Origin: Pseudomonadota bacterium
Lineage (GTDB): Bacteria > Desulfobacterota > Desulfovibrionia > Desulfovibrionales > Desulfovibrionaceae
DNA length: 37,138 nucleotides
Direction: 5' to 3'
Assembly (NCBI GenBank): GCA_023438245.1
Contig: JAEXRD010000018.1
Span: forward strand, 1 to 37,138
Shown: piece after piece, positions 7,844 to 14,991 of the stretch
Layout: each line of letters starts with the position of its first letter
Numbering within the stretch: the stretch's first letter is position 1
Notes under the pieces: model-generated
Databases searched by the model: none
The model's input: the letters and a program-made list of their open reading frames with translations, nothing else
What the model was told of the DNA's origin: nothing
Position numbers and translations under genes: made by a program

Positions 7844-7895
7844 CGATTGGAGGCCAGGGAGAGTACTCTTGGGGTACAGCCCTGGGCTCCAATCG
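7844..7895 (-). repeat. 16-bp inverted repeat with nested palindrome
   Basis: Arms 7844-7859 and 7880-7895 pair at 15 of 16 positions around a 20-nt loop. The loop begins with the perfect palindrome AGAGTACTCT (7860-7869). A third segment (7825-7832) can pair with 7853-7860 instead, giving a competing hairpin. It starts about 50 nt after the kinase stop codon. No T-run follows on either strand. Confidence 0.7.
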
Positions 7896-7943
7896 ACTCA
7901 CGACGAAGTCCAGGGGGCAAAAGACGCGCTTGAGGAGCAGTTC

Positions 7944-9659
7944 CTACTGAGGGATGCGCAGGGCGATGCTGGTGCCGCCGCCGGGGGCGCTCATGACCCT
8001 GAGACCGTAGTCCGGGCCGTAGAGCTGCACCAGGCGCTGGTTGGAGTTGCGCGCGCCGATGCCCTCTGTGAGCGACTCCAGCTCCGCCAGGGTGGTGATG
8101 GCCCGCACCTGGTCCTCGGGCATGCCCACCCCGTCGTCGTGCACCTCCACCAGCAGGTGGCCGTCCTCGCGCCAGGCGGTAAGCCGCACCAGTCCGCCCT
8201 CGGGCCGGGGCAGAATGCCGTGGCGCACGGCGTTCTCCACCAGCGGCTGGATGATGAGCGGCGGGGTGACGCAGTCCTCCGCGCCCGGGCCCAGGTCCAC
8301 CTCGGCCTTGATGCGCCCGCCGAAGCGCGCCTGCTCGATGGCCAGGTAGGCGCTGGTCTGCTCGATCTCGTCGGAGAGCTTGATGAGCCCGCGGCTGGAG
8401 TCCAGGTTGCGGCGCATGTAGCGCGAAAGGTCGAGCAGCAGCTCGCGCGCCTGGGCCGGTGCGGTGCGGCAGAAGCTGGCGATGGTGTTCAGCGAGTTGA
8501 ACAGGAAGTGCGGGTTGATCTGGGCCTGCAGGCGGCGGATCTCGGCATGGGCCAGGAGCTGGTTCTTGATGCCGATGTTCTCCAGCTCCAGCTGGGTGGA
8601 GAACAGGTCCGCCAGGCCCTTGGCCAGCTCGAACAGCGTCTCGTCCAGCGGCCTGCGCGCGGTGCCGTAGAGCTTCAGGCAGCCCAGCATGGTGTCGCCC
8701 TTGCGCAGCGGCACGATGATGGCCTCGGTGAGCGGGCAGCCCGCCTCCGGGCAGGCGATGGCGCCCCGGTCGCGCACGAAGAGCGGCTCCCCGGTCTCGA
8801 TGACCTTCTGAGTGGCGCGGGTGAGCACCAGGCCGCCGGGCTTGTGGTGGTCCTCGCCGGAGCCGATGTGCGCCAGGATCTTCTGGCTGCTGGTGAGGGC
8901 CACGGCGGAGACCTGCGCCTCGCGCATGATGATGGCGGCGGTGGCCCGGGCCGAGGCCTCGGTGAGGCCGGCGCGCAGGTGCGCCACGGTCTGGTTGGCG
9001 ATGGACAATATCTGGCGGGCCAGGTCGCGGTTCTGGGCCTGCCGGAAGCTGGTCTGCAGGCTGAGCGCCTTGACGAACAGCGCCGCACCCAGGGAGTTGA
9101 ACACGATCATGGGCAGGGCGATGACCTTCACCAGGGCCAGCGCCTCGTGGAAGGGCTGGGAGAACGTGAGCACAAGGCCCTGGTGCACGGTCTCGCCCAC
9201 CAGGCACAGGCCCGCGGCCAGCCGCCAGTCCAGGCTGTCGCCCAGGTAGCGCCGGGCCACCAGCCCGGCGGCCGTGCCTTCCAGCAGCGTGGCCAGGGCG
9301 CAGGGAAAGGCCGAGAACCCGCCGATGTCGATGAGGTAGCGGTGGCCGCCCGCGATGAGCCCCACGCCGAAGCCCACCCAGGGGCCGCCGAACAGCCCGG
9401 CGGTGACCACCACCATGCCGCGCAGGTTGGCGAAGGACTTGAACACCGCGTTGCCGGTGTAGGTGCCCAGCACCCCGAACAGCCCGAACATGGCCACCAG
9501 CAGCACCGTGGCCCAGAACGGACGGTCGCGCCGGGGGCCGAGCTTGTCGATGGCCGTCACCGTCATGATGGCGAAGCCCCCCGCCAGCAGCAGGCCGAAG
9601 CGCTGGGAAAGGTTCAGGAACAGGTCCGGAACCTGGGGGCCGAGGAACAGCACGTTCAT
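7944..9659 (-). CDS. LytS/BtsS-type sensor histidine kinase
   Basis: A 571-aa membrane sensor kinase of the LytS family. Residues about 10-200 carry several membrane segments with the 5TM-LYT signature NLRGMVVVTAGLFGGPWVG (78-96). A GAF-like region spans about 210-355, with Cys303 and Cys308 in ACPEAGCPL. The His_kinase domain contains QINPHFLFNSLN with the phospho-acceptor His384. The ATPase part shows LVENAVRHG and DDGVGM. E. coli relatives BtsS and YpdA sense extracellular pyruvate. Its ATG overlaps the TGA of the response regulator gene (ATGA at 9656-9659), so the two are translationally coupled. Stop at 7944 and the transporter gene follows on the same strand. Confidence 0.92.
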   Translation of the reverse strand: MNVLFLGPQVPDLFLNLSQRFGLLLAGGFAIMTVTAIDKLGPRRDRPFWATVLLVAMFGLFGVLGTYTGNAVFKSFANLRGMVVVTAGLFGGPWVGFGVGLIAGGHRYLIDIGGFSAFPCALATLLEGTAAGLVARRYLGDSLDWRLAAGLCLVGETVHQGLVLTFSQPFHEALALVKVIALPMIVFNSLGAALFVKALSLQTSFRQAQNRDLARQILSIANQTVAHLRAGLTEASARATAAIIMREAQVSAVALTSSQKILAHIGSGEDHHKPGGLVLTRATQKVIETGEPLFVRDRGAIACPEAGCPLTEAIIVPLRKGDTMLGCLKLYGTARRPLDETLFELAKGLADLFSTQLELENIGIKNQLLAHAEIRRLQAQINPHFLFNSLNTIASFCRTAPAQARELLLDLSRYMRRNLDSSRGLIKLSDEIEQTSAYLAIEQARFGGRIKAEVDLGPGAEDCVTPPLIIQPLVENAVRHGILPRPEGGLVRLTAWREDGHLLVEVHDDGVGMPEDQVRAITTLAELESLTEGIGARNSNQRLVQLYGPDYGLRVMSAPGGGTSIALRIPQ

Positions 9660-10462
9660 ATGCCCAGCCGCTCCTTGAACTCGCGCACGCGGTTGCGGCT
9701 CACGGTCACTTCCGTGCCCTCGCCGTCGGCCATAACCACGCTGTACTTGCCGCCGAACCAGGGCGCGAACTCGGCGATGCGCTCCAGGTTCACCAGCTGC
9801 GAGCGGTTGGCCTGGAAAAAGGGCTGCCCCGCCAGGCGCTCGCTGGCCCGCGCCAGGGTGGGCAGGCCGTGGCACACCAGCCGCCCGTGGTCGGTCAGCG
9901 CCACCACGCGCTTCTCCTCGGCCTCGATGAGGAGCACCTGGCCCGTGGGGATGAGCGCGATGCGCCCGCCCTGCTCCACGGCCAGGCGCGACAGCGGGCG
10001 CGAACCCCCGGCGGTGTCCAGCAGGCGGCGGATGGCGCTGTCCAGCTCCGGGGCCTGGGCCTGGCCGCCCGCGCCCGGCTTGCCCGAGATCAGGCGGCGC
10101 ACGCGCTCCAGGCTCTTGGCCAGGCGGTCCGGCGACACGGGCTTGAGCAGGTAGTCCGCCGCGTTCTCCTCGAAGGCGCGGATGGCGTGGGTGTCGTAGG
10201 CGGTGACGAAGACGAACAGCGGAGGGGCGGGCAGGGCCTGGGCCCCGGCCAGCACGTGGAAGCCGTCCTCGCCGGGCATCTGGATGTCCTGGAACACCAG
10301 GTCGAAGCGCTCCGCGGAGTCGGCCTGGGCGGCCAGCATGTCCAGGGCCTCGCACGCGGTGGCGGCCTGCCGCGTCTCCACGTCGGGGTGGTCCTGCAGC
10401 AGGTAGGCCAGCTCGTCCCTGGCCGGAACCTCGTCGTCCACGATGAGTGCGCGTATGGTCAT
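9656..10462 (-). CDS. LytTR-family response regulator
   Basis: A 268-aa protein with an N-terminal receiver domain and a C-terminal LytTR DNA-binding domain. The receiver has the acidic pair D9/D10, the phospho-acceptor Asp59 in VFQDIQMPG, VTAYD near 87-91 and the Lys in YLLKP near 107. A linker of about 40 residues leads to LytTR (about 160-268), whose final strands include FFQANRSQLVNLERI and VTVSRNRVREFKERL. LytTR domains bind paired direct repeats about two helical turns apart; such repeats lie at 10510-10544 and 7720-7750. The ribosome site is weak. It is the first gene of the two-component operon. Confidence 0.93.
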   Translation of the reverse strand: MTIRALIVDDEVPARDELAYLLQDHPDVETRQAATACEALDMLAAQADSAERFDLVFQDIQMPGEDGFHVLAGAQALPAPPLFVFVTAYDTHAIRAFEENAADYLLKPVSPDRLAKSLERVRRLISGKPGAGGQAQAPELDSAIRRLLDTAGGSRPLSRLAVEQGGRIALIPTGQVLLIEAEEKRVVALTDHGRLVCHGLPTLARASERLAGQPFFQANRSQLVNLERIAEFAPWFGGKYSVVMADGEGTEVTVSRNRVREFKERLGI

Positions 10463-10489
10463 GGCGGGTGCCGCTCCGGGGTTTCCGCC

Positions 10490-10518
10490 TGCCTACAACG
10501 CGCCCTTCAGGGTGTCAA
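10490..10518 (-). promoter_or_regulatory. candidate promoter of the two-component operon
   Basis: A consensus TTGACA (10518-10513) lies inside the promoter-proximal 12-bp repeat; 17 nt further is TAGGCA (10495-10490), which matches only T and A of the -10 box. Transcription would start near 10483, about 20 nt before the regulator ATG. Confidence 0.38.
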
Positions 10519-10544
10519 CGAACAGCCCGGCGGGGTGTCAACGA
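10510..10544 (-). promoter_or_regulatory. perfect 12-bp direct repeat, candidate LytTR autoregulatory operator
   Basis: GGGTGTCAACGA occurs twice (10510-10521 and 10533-10544), separated by 11 nt (23-bp period). On the transcribed minus strand each copy reads TCGTTGACACCC, containing a CGTT core like LytTR half-sites and a TTGACA. The distal copy overlaps the stop codon of the RlmL-like gene. It ends 47 nt upstream of the regulator ATG. Confidence 0.6.
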
Positions 10545-11743
10545 GCGCCGACGGACTGCTGCTCCGCCTGCTTCGAGGCCTTGCGGCTGCCCTGGTACAG
10601 CTCGTACTCCAGCAGGCGGCACTCGATCTTGGCGTTGTAGAAGGGCGTCTTGCGCCGGGGCTTGAGCCCGATGCGCTTGGCCAGGTCCGGATTGCCCGTG
10701 AACACGTAGCCGCGCCAGCCGGAAAGGCCGCGCTTGAAGAAGTCGCCCAGGGCGGCATAGGTCTCGCCCAGGCGCTCCACGTCGCCCAGGCGCGCCCCGT
10801 ATTCCGGGTTCAGCACGCAGACGTTGGCCCCGCCCTCTATGGCCTCCGGCACCTCGCCCTGGCGGAAATCGCACACCGCGAACTCCAGGTGGCCCTCCAC
10901 CCCGGCGGTGCGGGCGTTCTGGCGCGCGGCCTCGATGGCCGTGGGGTCGTGGTCCGAGCACAGGATGCGCCCGGCCAGCTCCTTGCGCGCGGCCAGGCGC
11001 AGCTCGCGCCGCAAATCCTCGTACGCGCCCTCGTCAAAGCCGATGAGGTGGCGGAAGGCGAAGTCCGAGCGCAGCAGGCCCGGGGCGCGGTTCAGGGCGA
11101 TGAGCGCGCCCTCGATGGCCAGGGTGCCGCTGCCGCACATGGGGCACAGCAGGTGGCCCGTGCCGTCCCAGCCGGTGGCCAGCATGACCCCGGCGGCCAG
11201 GGTCTCCTGCAGCGGGGCCTTGTGGGGCATCTTGCGGTAGCCGCGCCGGGTGAGGGGCGCGCCGGTGGTGTCCAGGTACACGGTGAGTTCGTCGCCGCGC
11301 CAGTGCAGGAACACGCACGCGCCCACAGGATCGGGCCCGGAATTGGGCCGCCTGCCCTCCTGCTCGGCGATGCGGTCCACGATGGCGTCCTTGGCCTTCT
11401 GGTTGGCGAAGCGGGCGTCGCGGATGTGGTCGTTGTGCACCGAGGAATCCACGGTGAGGTGGCCGTCCACCGGGATCATGTCCTCCCAGGGCAGGCGCGA
11501 GAGCTCGCGGCCCATGGCCGTGGGGTCGGCGCAGCGCAGCCGGGCGATCTCAAGCAGCACGCGGTGGCCCGTGCGCAGCGCCAGATTGAGCCGCATGCAC
11601 AGGGCCATGTCCCCGCGCGTGAGCACCCCGGCGTGCAGCTCCTGGGCGGGCAGGCCAAGCTCCTCCACTTCTGCTTTCAGAAACGGGGCCAGCCCCTTGG
11701 GGCAGGTGACGAGGATCGGCAGGTCGGGCTGGGTGTGCGGCAT
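10538..11743 (-). CDS. THUMP-domain class I SAM RNA methyltransferase (RlmL/YpsC-like)
   Basis: A 401-aa protein resembling the N-terminal methyltransferase of RlmL, which makes m2G in 23S rRNA. A THUMP-like region occupies about 45-160. The SAM-binding motif PMCGSGTLAIEGAL is at 201-214, the acidic SDHDP at 263-267, and the catalytic-loop motif reads NPEYGARLGD at 312-321. The family consensus there is NPPYG; the second Pro is replaced by Glu314. The C-terminus is rich in Lys, Gln and Ser. GAAGGAA precedes the ATG by 7 nt. It stands 75 nt upstream of the LytTR operon on the same strand but is probably functionally separate. Confidence 0.88.
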   Translation of the reverse strand: MPHTQPDLPILVTCPKGLAPFLKAEVEELGLPAQELHAGVLTRGDMALCMRLNLALRTGHRVLLEIARLRCADPTAMGRELSRLPWEDMIPVDGHLTVDSSVHNDHIRDARFANQKAKDAIVDRIAEQEGRRPNSGPDPVGACVFLHWRGDELTVYLDTTGAPLTRRGYRKMPHKAPLQETLAAGVMLATGWDGTGHLLCPMCGSGTLAIEGALIALNRAPGLLRSDFAFRHLIGFDEGAYEDLRRELRLAARKELAGRILCSDHDPTAIEAARQNARTAGVEGHLEFAVCDFRQGEVPEAIEGGANVCVLNPEYGARLGDVERLGETYAALGDFFKRGLSGWRGYVFTGNPDLAKRIGLKPRRKTPFYNAKIECRLLEYELYQGSRKASKQAEQQSVGAR

Positions 11744-11823
11744 GGGGATTCCTTCAATGAATGTGCAGGCCGCTTACCCCAACCGCGCGGGGAAGTCCAA
11801 GCCCCTGTCCGGCCCGATTTTGC

Positions 11824-12564
11824 CTAGGACCGGCGCGGGTCGGGCGTGCGCAGCCTGCCCTGGTCCACCGGCGCGTGCACGCTGTAGATGGGGTTGGCCC
11901 GCGTCCACCAGCCCTCCACCTCATGGTCGGTCAGCTCCATGCGGGTGACGAACTTGATGCTCTTGTAGGCCAGGTCGAAGGGCGCCACCACGCGGGCGGG
12001 CGCGCCGCGGTCCTGGGGCAGCGGCCTGCCCTCCAGGTCCAGGGCCAGCATCATGGCCAGCGCCGGGTTGCGCAGGTCCGCCAGGGGGAAGCTCTCCACA
12101 TAATGCGTGATGCCCCCCACGCGCTCCGTGCCGCCCAGGGAATGGAACACGGCGTGGGTTGCGCCGGGCGCGGGCCTGGCCAAGTCCAGCAGCGCGGCCA
12201 TGTCCACCCCGGCCCAGGGCACGTCCAGCACGCTCCAGCCCTCCACGCAATGGAAGTCCACGGTGCGGGCGGTCTGGGCCAGGCCGCGCAGTTCGGCGTA
12301 GCTGAGGGTTCGCGGGCTTTCCACCAGGCCGTCGATGGCGAAGCGGTAGGGCTCGCTGCGGCCGTCGGTCCAGTTCACGCGGCCCGTGGCCGGGTCGAAG
12401 CGGAAGTCCGGGCGCTCCACGGTGCGCGTGGGAAAATGCTTGGCCACGGCGGCGCGCACGCAGGCCGGGGTGAGCCCCCAGGCCAGCGCGCCCAGCGCGG
12501 CGGCCCCGGCTGCCAGAATGCCCAGCGCTCCGCGCCGTCCGATGCCCTTTTCGTGCCTGTCCAT
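11824..12564 (-). CDS. molybdopterin-dependent oxidoreductase (sulfite-oxidase/MsrP fold), probably exported
   Basis: A 246-aa protein with the molybdenum-cofactor domain of the sulfite oxidase family. The Moco-ligand cysteine is Cys106 in DFHCVEGWSV, followed by PWAGVDMAALL. Downstream DRGAPARVVAPFDLAYKSIKFV and the end GWWTRANPIYSV match the family. The N-terminus has Arg10-Arg11 before a long hydrophobic stretch (13-30), a twin-arginine-like signal although not a textbook motif. Start 12564 has GGAGG 4 nt upstream. MsrP-type members reduce methionine sulfoxide in the periplasm with a membrane partner; no such partner (MsrQ-like) is seen next to it, so its substrate is open. Confidence 0.88.
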   Translation of the reverse strand: MDRHEKGIGRRGALGILAAGAAALGALAWGLTPACVRAAVAKHFPTRTVERPDFRFDPATGRVNWTDGRSEPYRFAIDGLVESPRTLSYAELRGLAQTARTVDFHCVEGWSVLDVPWAGVDMAALLDLARPAPGATHAVFHSLGGTERVGGITHYVESFPLADLRNPALAMMLALDLEGRPLPQDRGAPARVVAPFDLAYKSIKFVTRMELTDHEVEGWWTRANPIYSVHAPVDQGRLRTPDPRRS

Positions 12565-12582
12565 ACGGCCTCCAATTCCTCC

Positions 12583-12611
12583 TAAATAGGAACTCTGTGC
12601 GGCTTTGTGAA
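12583..12611 (-). promoter_or_regulatory. candidate promoter for the molybdopterin oxidoreductase
   Basis: Minus-strand TTCACA (12611-12606) and TATTTA (12588-12583) have a 17-nt spacer. The leader to ATG 12564 would be only about 12 nt, so this is tentative. Confidence 0.27.
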
Positions 12612-12621
12612 GGGGGGCGGC

Positions 12622-12650
12622 TTGCCAAGCGCGCGCGGCGCGGCTACCTT
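12622..12650 (+). promoter_or_regulatory. candidate sigma-70 promoter for the 12680-14927 operon
   Basis: TTGCCA (12622-12627, 5/6) and TACCTT (12645-12650, 3/6) with a 17-nt spacer lie 29 nt before the ATG at 12680, in the divergent intergenic region. Confidence 0.4.
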
Positions 12651-12679
12651 CTCGCAAATTCATTTCCCAGGAGCCTCCC

Positions 12680-13306
12680 ATGCGCATCGCCAGCTTCGAC
12701 CTCGGACCGCTTGAGACCAACTGCCACGTGCTGGACCACGAGGGCCAGGCCGTGGTCGTCGACCCCGGCGGAGAGCCGTCCGAGGTGCTGTCCCACCTGA
12801 AAGAGCACAAGCTGGCGCTCACGCACATCCTGGTGACGCACCTGCACTTCGACCACATCTACGGTTGCGCGGCGCTCAGCCGGGCCACGGGCGTGCCCGT
12901 ACTGGCTCCTGCGGGCGACGAGGCGCTCATGGGCATGGAACTGGGCGCTGGCGGCATGTTCGGGCTGCCGCGCGTGGAGCCCTTCGAGCGCCAGCCCGCG
13001 CCCATTGGCGAGGCCGTGTTCGCGGGCCTGTCCTGCACCGTCATGCCCACCCCCGGCCACAGCCCGGGCAGCCTGTGCTACTATTTCCCCCAGGCCGGGG
13101 CCTGCTTCGTGGGCGACCTGATCTTCTACCGCTCCGTGGGCCGCACGGACTTCCCCGGCGGCAGCACGGCCCAGCTCAAGGAATCGGTGCAGAAGCACAT
13201 CTTCACCCTGCCGGGCGATACGCGCCTGTTCTCCGGCCACGGGCTGGACACCACCGTGGACGCCGAGCGCACGCACAACCCGTTCTTCCTGCACGACATG
13301 TTCTAG
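12680..13306 (+). CDS. glyoxalase-II-like metallo-beta-lactamase-fold hydrolase
   Basis: A 208-aa protein of the YcbL/glyoxalase II-like branch of the metallo-beta-lactamase superfamily. The metal motif HLHFDH is at 54-59, TPGHSPGS gives His127, GD gives the bridging Asp146 and SGHG gives His187; all ligands are present. It starts MRIASFDLGPLETNC, typical of this group, where N/C at 14-15 is conserved. No signal peptide. The Shine-Dalgarno AGGAG lies 5 nt upstream. It heads an operon with the UGA-containing small gene, a flavodoxin-like reductase and comF. Likely a thioester hydrolase of the hydroxyacyl-thiol type; the thiol is unknown. Confidence 0.9.
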   Translation: MRIASFDLGPLETNCHVLDHEGQAVVVDPGGEPSEVLSHLKEHKLALTHILVTHLHFDHIYGCAALSRATGVPVLAPAGDEALMGMELGAGGMFGLPRVEPFERQPAPIGEAVFAGLSCTVMPTPGHSPGSLCYYFPQAGACFVGDLIFYRSVGRTDFPGGSTAQLKESVQKHIFTLPGDTRLFSGHGLDTTVDAERTHNPFFLHDMF

Positions 13307-13314
13307 AGGCCGCC

Positions 13315-13551
13315 ATGTTCATGGATTACCGCGACAAATGCTGAGGGCTGGGCGCGGAGGTCGGGTGGCACCTCCGATTCAGCCGGGAGAATGAGCTGAG
13401 CTTCCTCGTGCAGGCGAAGCTCACGCCGAACGTTGAGGACGCGGTGTTCATGGCCGGGGAATGGCAGCTCACGTGGTCTGAAACCGACGCGGGGCCGGAC
13501 CTGCGGCTGGCCGTGGCGCGGCGCAAGAAGCCGCTGGGGGGCGCGAAATGA
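13315..13551 (+). CDS. candidate small selenoprotein with Cys-Sec motif (in-frame UGA at codon 10)
   Basis: The frame from ATG 13315 runs 78 codons to TGA 13549-13551 with one internal TGA at 13342-13344. It begins MFMDYRDKC, then the UGA, then GLGAEVGWHLRFS and a beta-rich remainder ending KKPLGGAK. Third codon positions are overwhelmingly G/C both before and after the UGA, as in neighbouring real genes. It starts 8 nt after the hydrolase stop, with AGAGG as ribosome site, and its final TGA overlaps the next gene's ATG. A SECIS-like hairpin follows the UGA (13346-13384). Read as selenocysteine this gives a Cys9-Sec10 redox pair. I do not recognise the family. The alternative is a pseudogene with a recent nonsense mutation. 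Confidence 0.62.
13346..13384 (+). promoter_or_regulatory. bacterial SECIS-like hairpin after the in-frame UGA
   Basis: The hairpin starts 1 nt after the UGA. The lower stem is GGCUG (13346-13350) with CAGCC (13380-13384), then a small internal loop. The upper stem is CGGAGGU (13355-13361) with ACCUCCG (13370-13376), closed by an 8-nt G-rich loop CGGGUGGC. The loop starts 18 nt after the UGA, inside the 16-37 nt window used for bacterial SECIS elements, and has a G in its first two positions. Confidence 0.6.
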
Positions 13552-14171
13552 CGACCGATTGGAGCACCACCGCCGCCATCTTCGCCTGCAGCCACCGAAA
13601 AGGGGGCAACAGCCGCCGCGCCGCCGAGCTGCTGGCCGAGGGCGTGGCCCAGGCCGGGGGCCGGGCTCAGATCATCGACCTACGCGAGTTTTCCGTGCTG
13701 CACTGCCTGGCCTGCGGCGGCTGCGCGAGGGACGGGCAATCCCGCTGCGTGCTGCGCGCCAAGGACCAGGCCGAGGAGCTGTTCGCGCCGCTGCTGGCCG
13801 CCCCCGTGGTGGCCCTGGCCTCGCCGGTGTACTTCTACGCCCTGCCCTCCCGGCTCAAGGCGCTCATCGACCGTTCCCAGCGCTTCTGGGAGGCCCGGCG
13901 AAAGGGCGACGCCTGGCTCTGCGGCCTGCCCCCGCGCAGGGGCTTCGCCTGCTTCGTGGCGGGTCAGCCCAGCGGCGACAAGCTCTTTGAGGGGCCGCGC
14001 CTGACCCTCAAGTATTTCCTGAACAATTTTGGCATTGCCCTGGAAGATCCGCTCACGCTGCGCGGGTTGGACGGCCCCGGCGACCTGGGCGCGGACAGCG
14101 GGGCCTCGGCCCGTGCGCTGGAGCTGGGGCAAGTCATGGGCCGCACGCTGGGCGCGCAGTTTCGCGGATAG
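13548..14171 (+). CDS. flavodoxin-fold NAD(P)H-dependent FMN reductase
   Basis: A 207-aa protein of the NADPH-dependent FMN reductase / iron-sulfur flavoprotein group. The phosphate-binding loop SHRKGGNS is at 15-22. A cysteine cluster CLACGGCARDGQSRC (53-67) resembles the compact Cys motif of iron-sulfur flavoproteins. SPVYFYALPSRLKALIDR (about 92-109) is the second family signature. It probably transfers electrons in the cytoplasm from a reduced flavin or 4Fe-4S centre. The ATG overlaps the stop of the candidate selenoprotein gene (ATGA), and comF starts 3 nt after its stop, so all are one operon. Confidence 0.9.
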   Translation: MTTDWSTTAAIFACSHRKGGNSRRAAELLAEGVAQAGGRAQIIDLREFSVLHCLACGGCARDGQSRCVLRAKDQAEELFAPLLAAPVVALASPVYFYALPSRLKALIDRSQRFWEARRKGDAWLCGLPPRRGFACFVAGQPSGDKLFEGPRLTLKYFLNNFGIALEDPLTLRGLDGPGDLGADSGASARALELGQVMGRTLGAQFRG

Positions 14172-14174
14172 CCC

Positions 14175-14927
14175 ATGCTAAGCGAGTTGCTCGGTCGCGC
14201 CGGGGCGCTGTTCTCCCGCCTTGCGGGACGCTGCGCCTGCTGCGGCCATGCCGCTCCCGACCGGCATGGGAACTCCGCCCTGTGCCTGCGCTGCCGCCTG
14301 GAGCTCGCCACGCCTGAAGGCGCGCCCTGCCCCGGGTGCGGGAATTGGCCGGAGTCCTCGCGCACCCTGCCCGATCCGCTGCCCACGCTCTGCGGCGAAT
14401 GCCGCCGCAGCCCCCGCCCCTGGACCCTGGCCCTGGCCCACGCGCCGTACGAGGGCCAGCTGCGCGAGCTCATCCTGGCCTACAAGTTCCAGGGCCGCAT
14501 GCAGGCCGGGCGGACCTTGCAGGAGTGCCTGCTGCACGCCTACGAGCGCGGTGCGCGCACCCTGCCCGGCTTCCAGGCCCCGGACCTGCTGGTGCCCGTG
14601 CCGCTGCACCCCCGGCGGCTCCTGCGCAGGGGCTTCAACCAGTCCCGGGAGATCGCCCGGCTGCTCAGCGCGCGCCACGGCCTGCCCATCGACCAGAAAT
14701 GCCTGCTGCGCGTGCGGCGCACCACTCCGCAGATGGAACTCCGGCGCGAGGAGCGCGTGGAGAACATCCGCGGGGCCTTCGGGGCCGATGCCACCCGCGT
14801 GGCCGAAAAACGCGTCCTGCTCGTGGACGACATCATGACCACGGGCTCCACCCTGGAGGAATGTGCGCGAATTCTTCGCAACGCAGGCGCAATCAGGGTT
14901 GACGTGCTGGTGCTTGCCAGGGCATAA
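14175..14927 (+). CDS. comF: ComF-family phosphoribosyltransferase-like protein
   Basis: A 250-aa ComF/GntX family protein. The N-terminus holds Cys pairs of a zinc ribbon (C20/C23, C37/C40, C52/C55, C73/C76), and the C-terminal half is a phosphoribosyltransferase fold with the PRPP motif VLLVDDIMTTGST at 214-226. Other family marks are YKFQGRMQAGRTL and the RRGFNQSREIAR segment. In competent bacteria ComF helps single-stranded DNA uptake; in many others its role is unsettled. It starts 3 nt after the reductase stop and relies on coupling because no good ribosome site is visible. Confidence 0.93.
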   Translation: MLSELLGRAGALFSRLAGRCACCGHAAPDRHGNSALCLRCRLELATPEGAPCPGCGNWPESSRTLPDPLPTLCGECRRSPRPWTLALAHAPYEGQLRELILAYKFQGRMQAGRTLQECLLHAYERGARTLPGFQAPDLLVPVPLHPRRLLRRGFNQSREIARLLSARHGLPIDQKCLLRVRRTTPQMELRREERVENIRGAFGADATRVAEKRVLLVDDIMTTGSTLEECARILRNAGAIRVDVLVLARA

Positions 14928-14991
14928 GGCCTCTCCCGGCGGTTGTCGGCACTGGTAGCGCGGAAAATTCGTAAAAACGCGCTCCCGGCTC

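Larger units (their letters stand above)
7640..7943. other. 304-bp regulatory intergenic region between cstA and the sensor kinase gene
   Basis: No gene is supported here. Short open frames lack ribosome sites. Reading toward cstA on the minus strand it holds a 16-bp inverted repeat (7895-7844), a direct-repeat candidate operator (7750-7720), a weak promoter (7709-7682) and the cstA ribosome-binding site. Each is listed separately. Confidence 0.7.

Noticed and set aside
13315..13344. Treating MFMDYRDKC-stop as a nine-residue leader peptide
   Set aside because: The same frame stays coding with high GC3 after the TGA and ends in an ATGA overlap with the next gene. Recoding or a pseudogene explains this better.
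13370..13384. Possible sigma-54 promoter (TGGCAC)
   Set aside because: TGGCAC at about 13366 lacks the TTGC element at the correct distance; it belongs to the SECIS-like hairpin. A second TGGCAC near 29524 also lacks it.
13472..13551. Internal ATG start (MAGEWQLTW) for a 26-aa protein
   Set aside because: It has no ribosome site and leaves the conserved-looking coding sequence before it unexplained.
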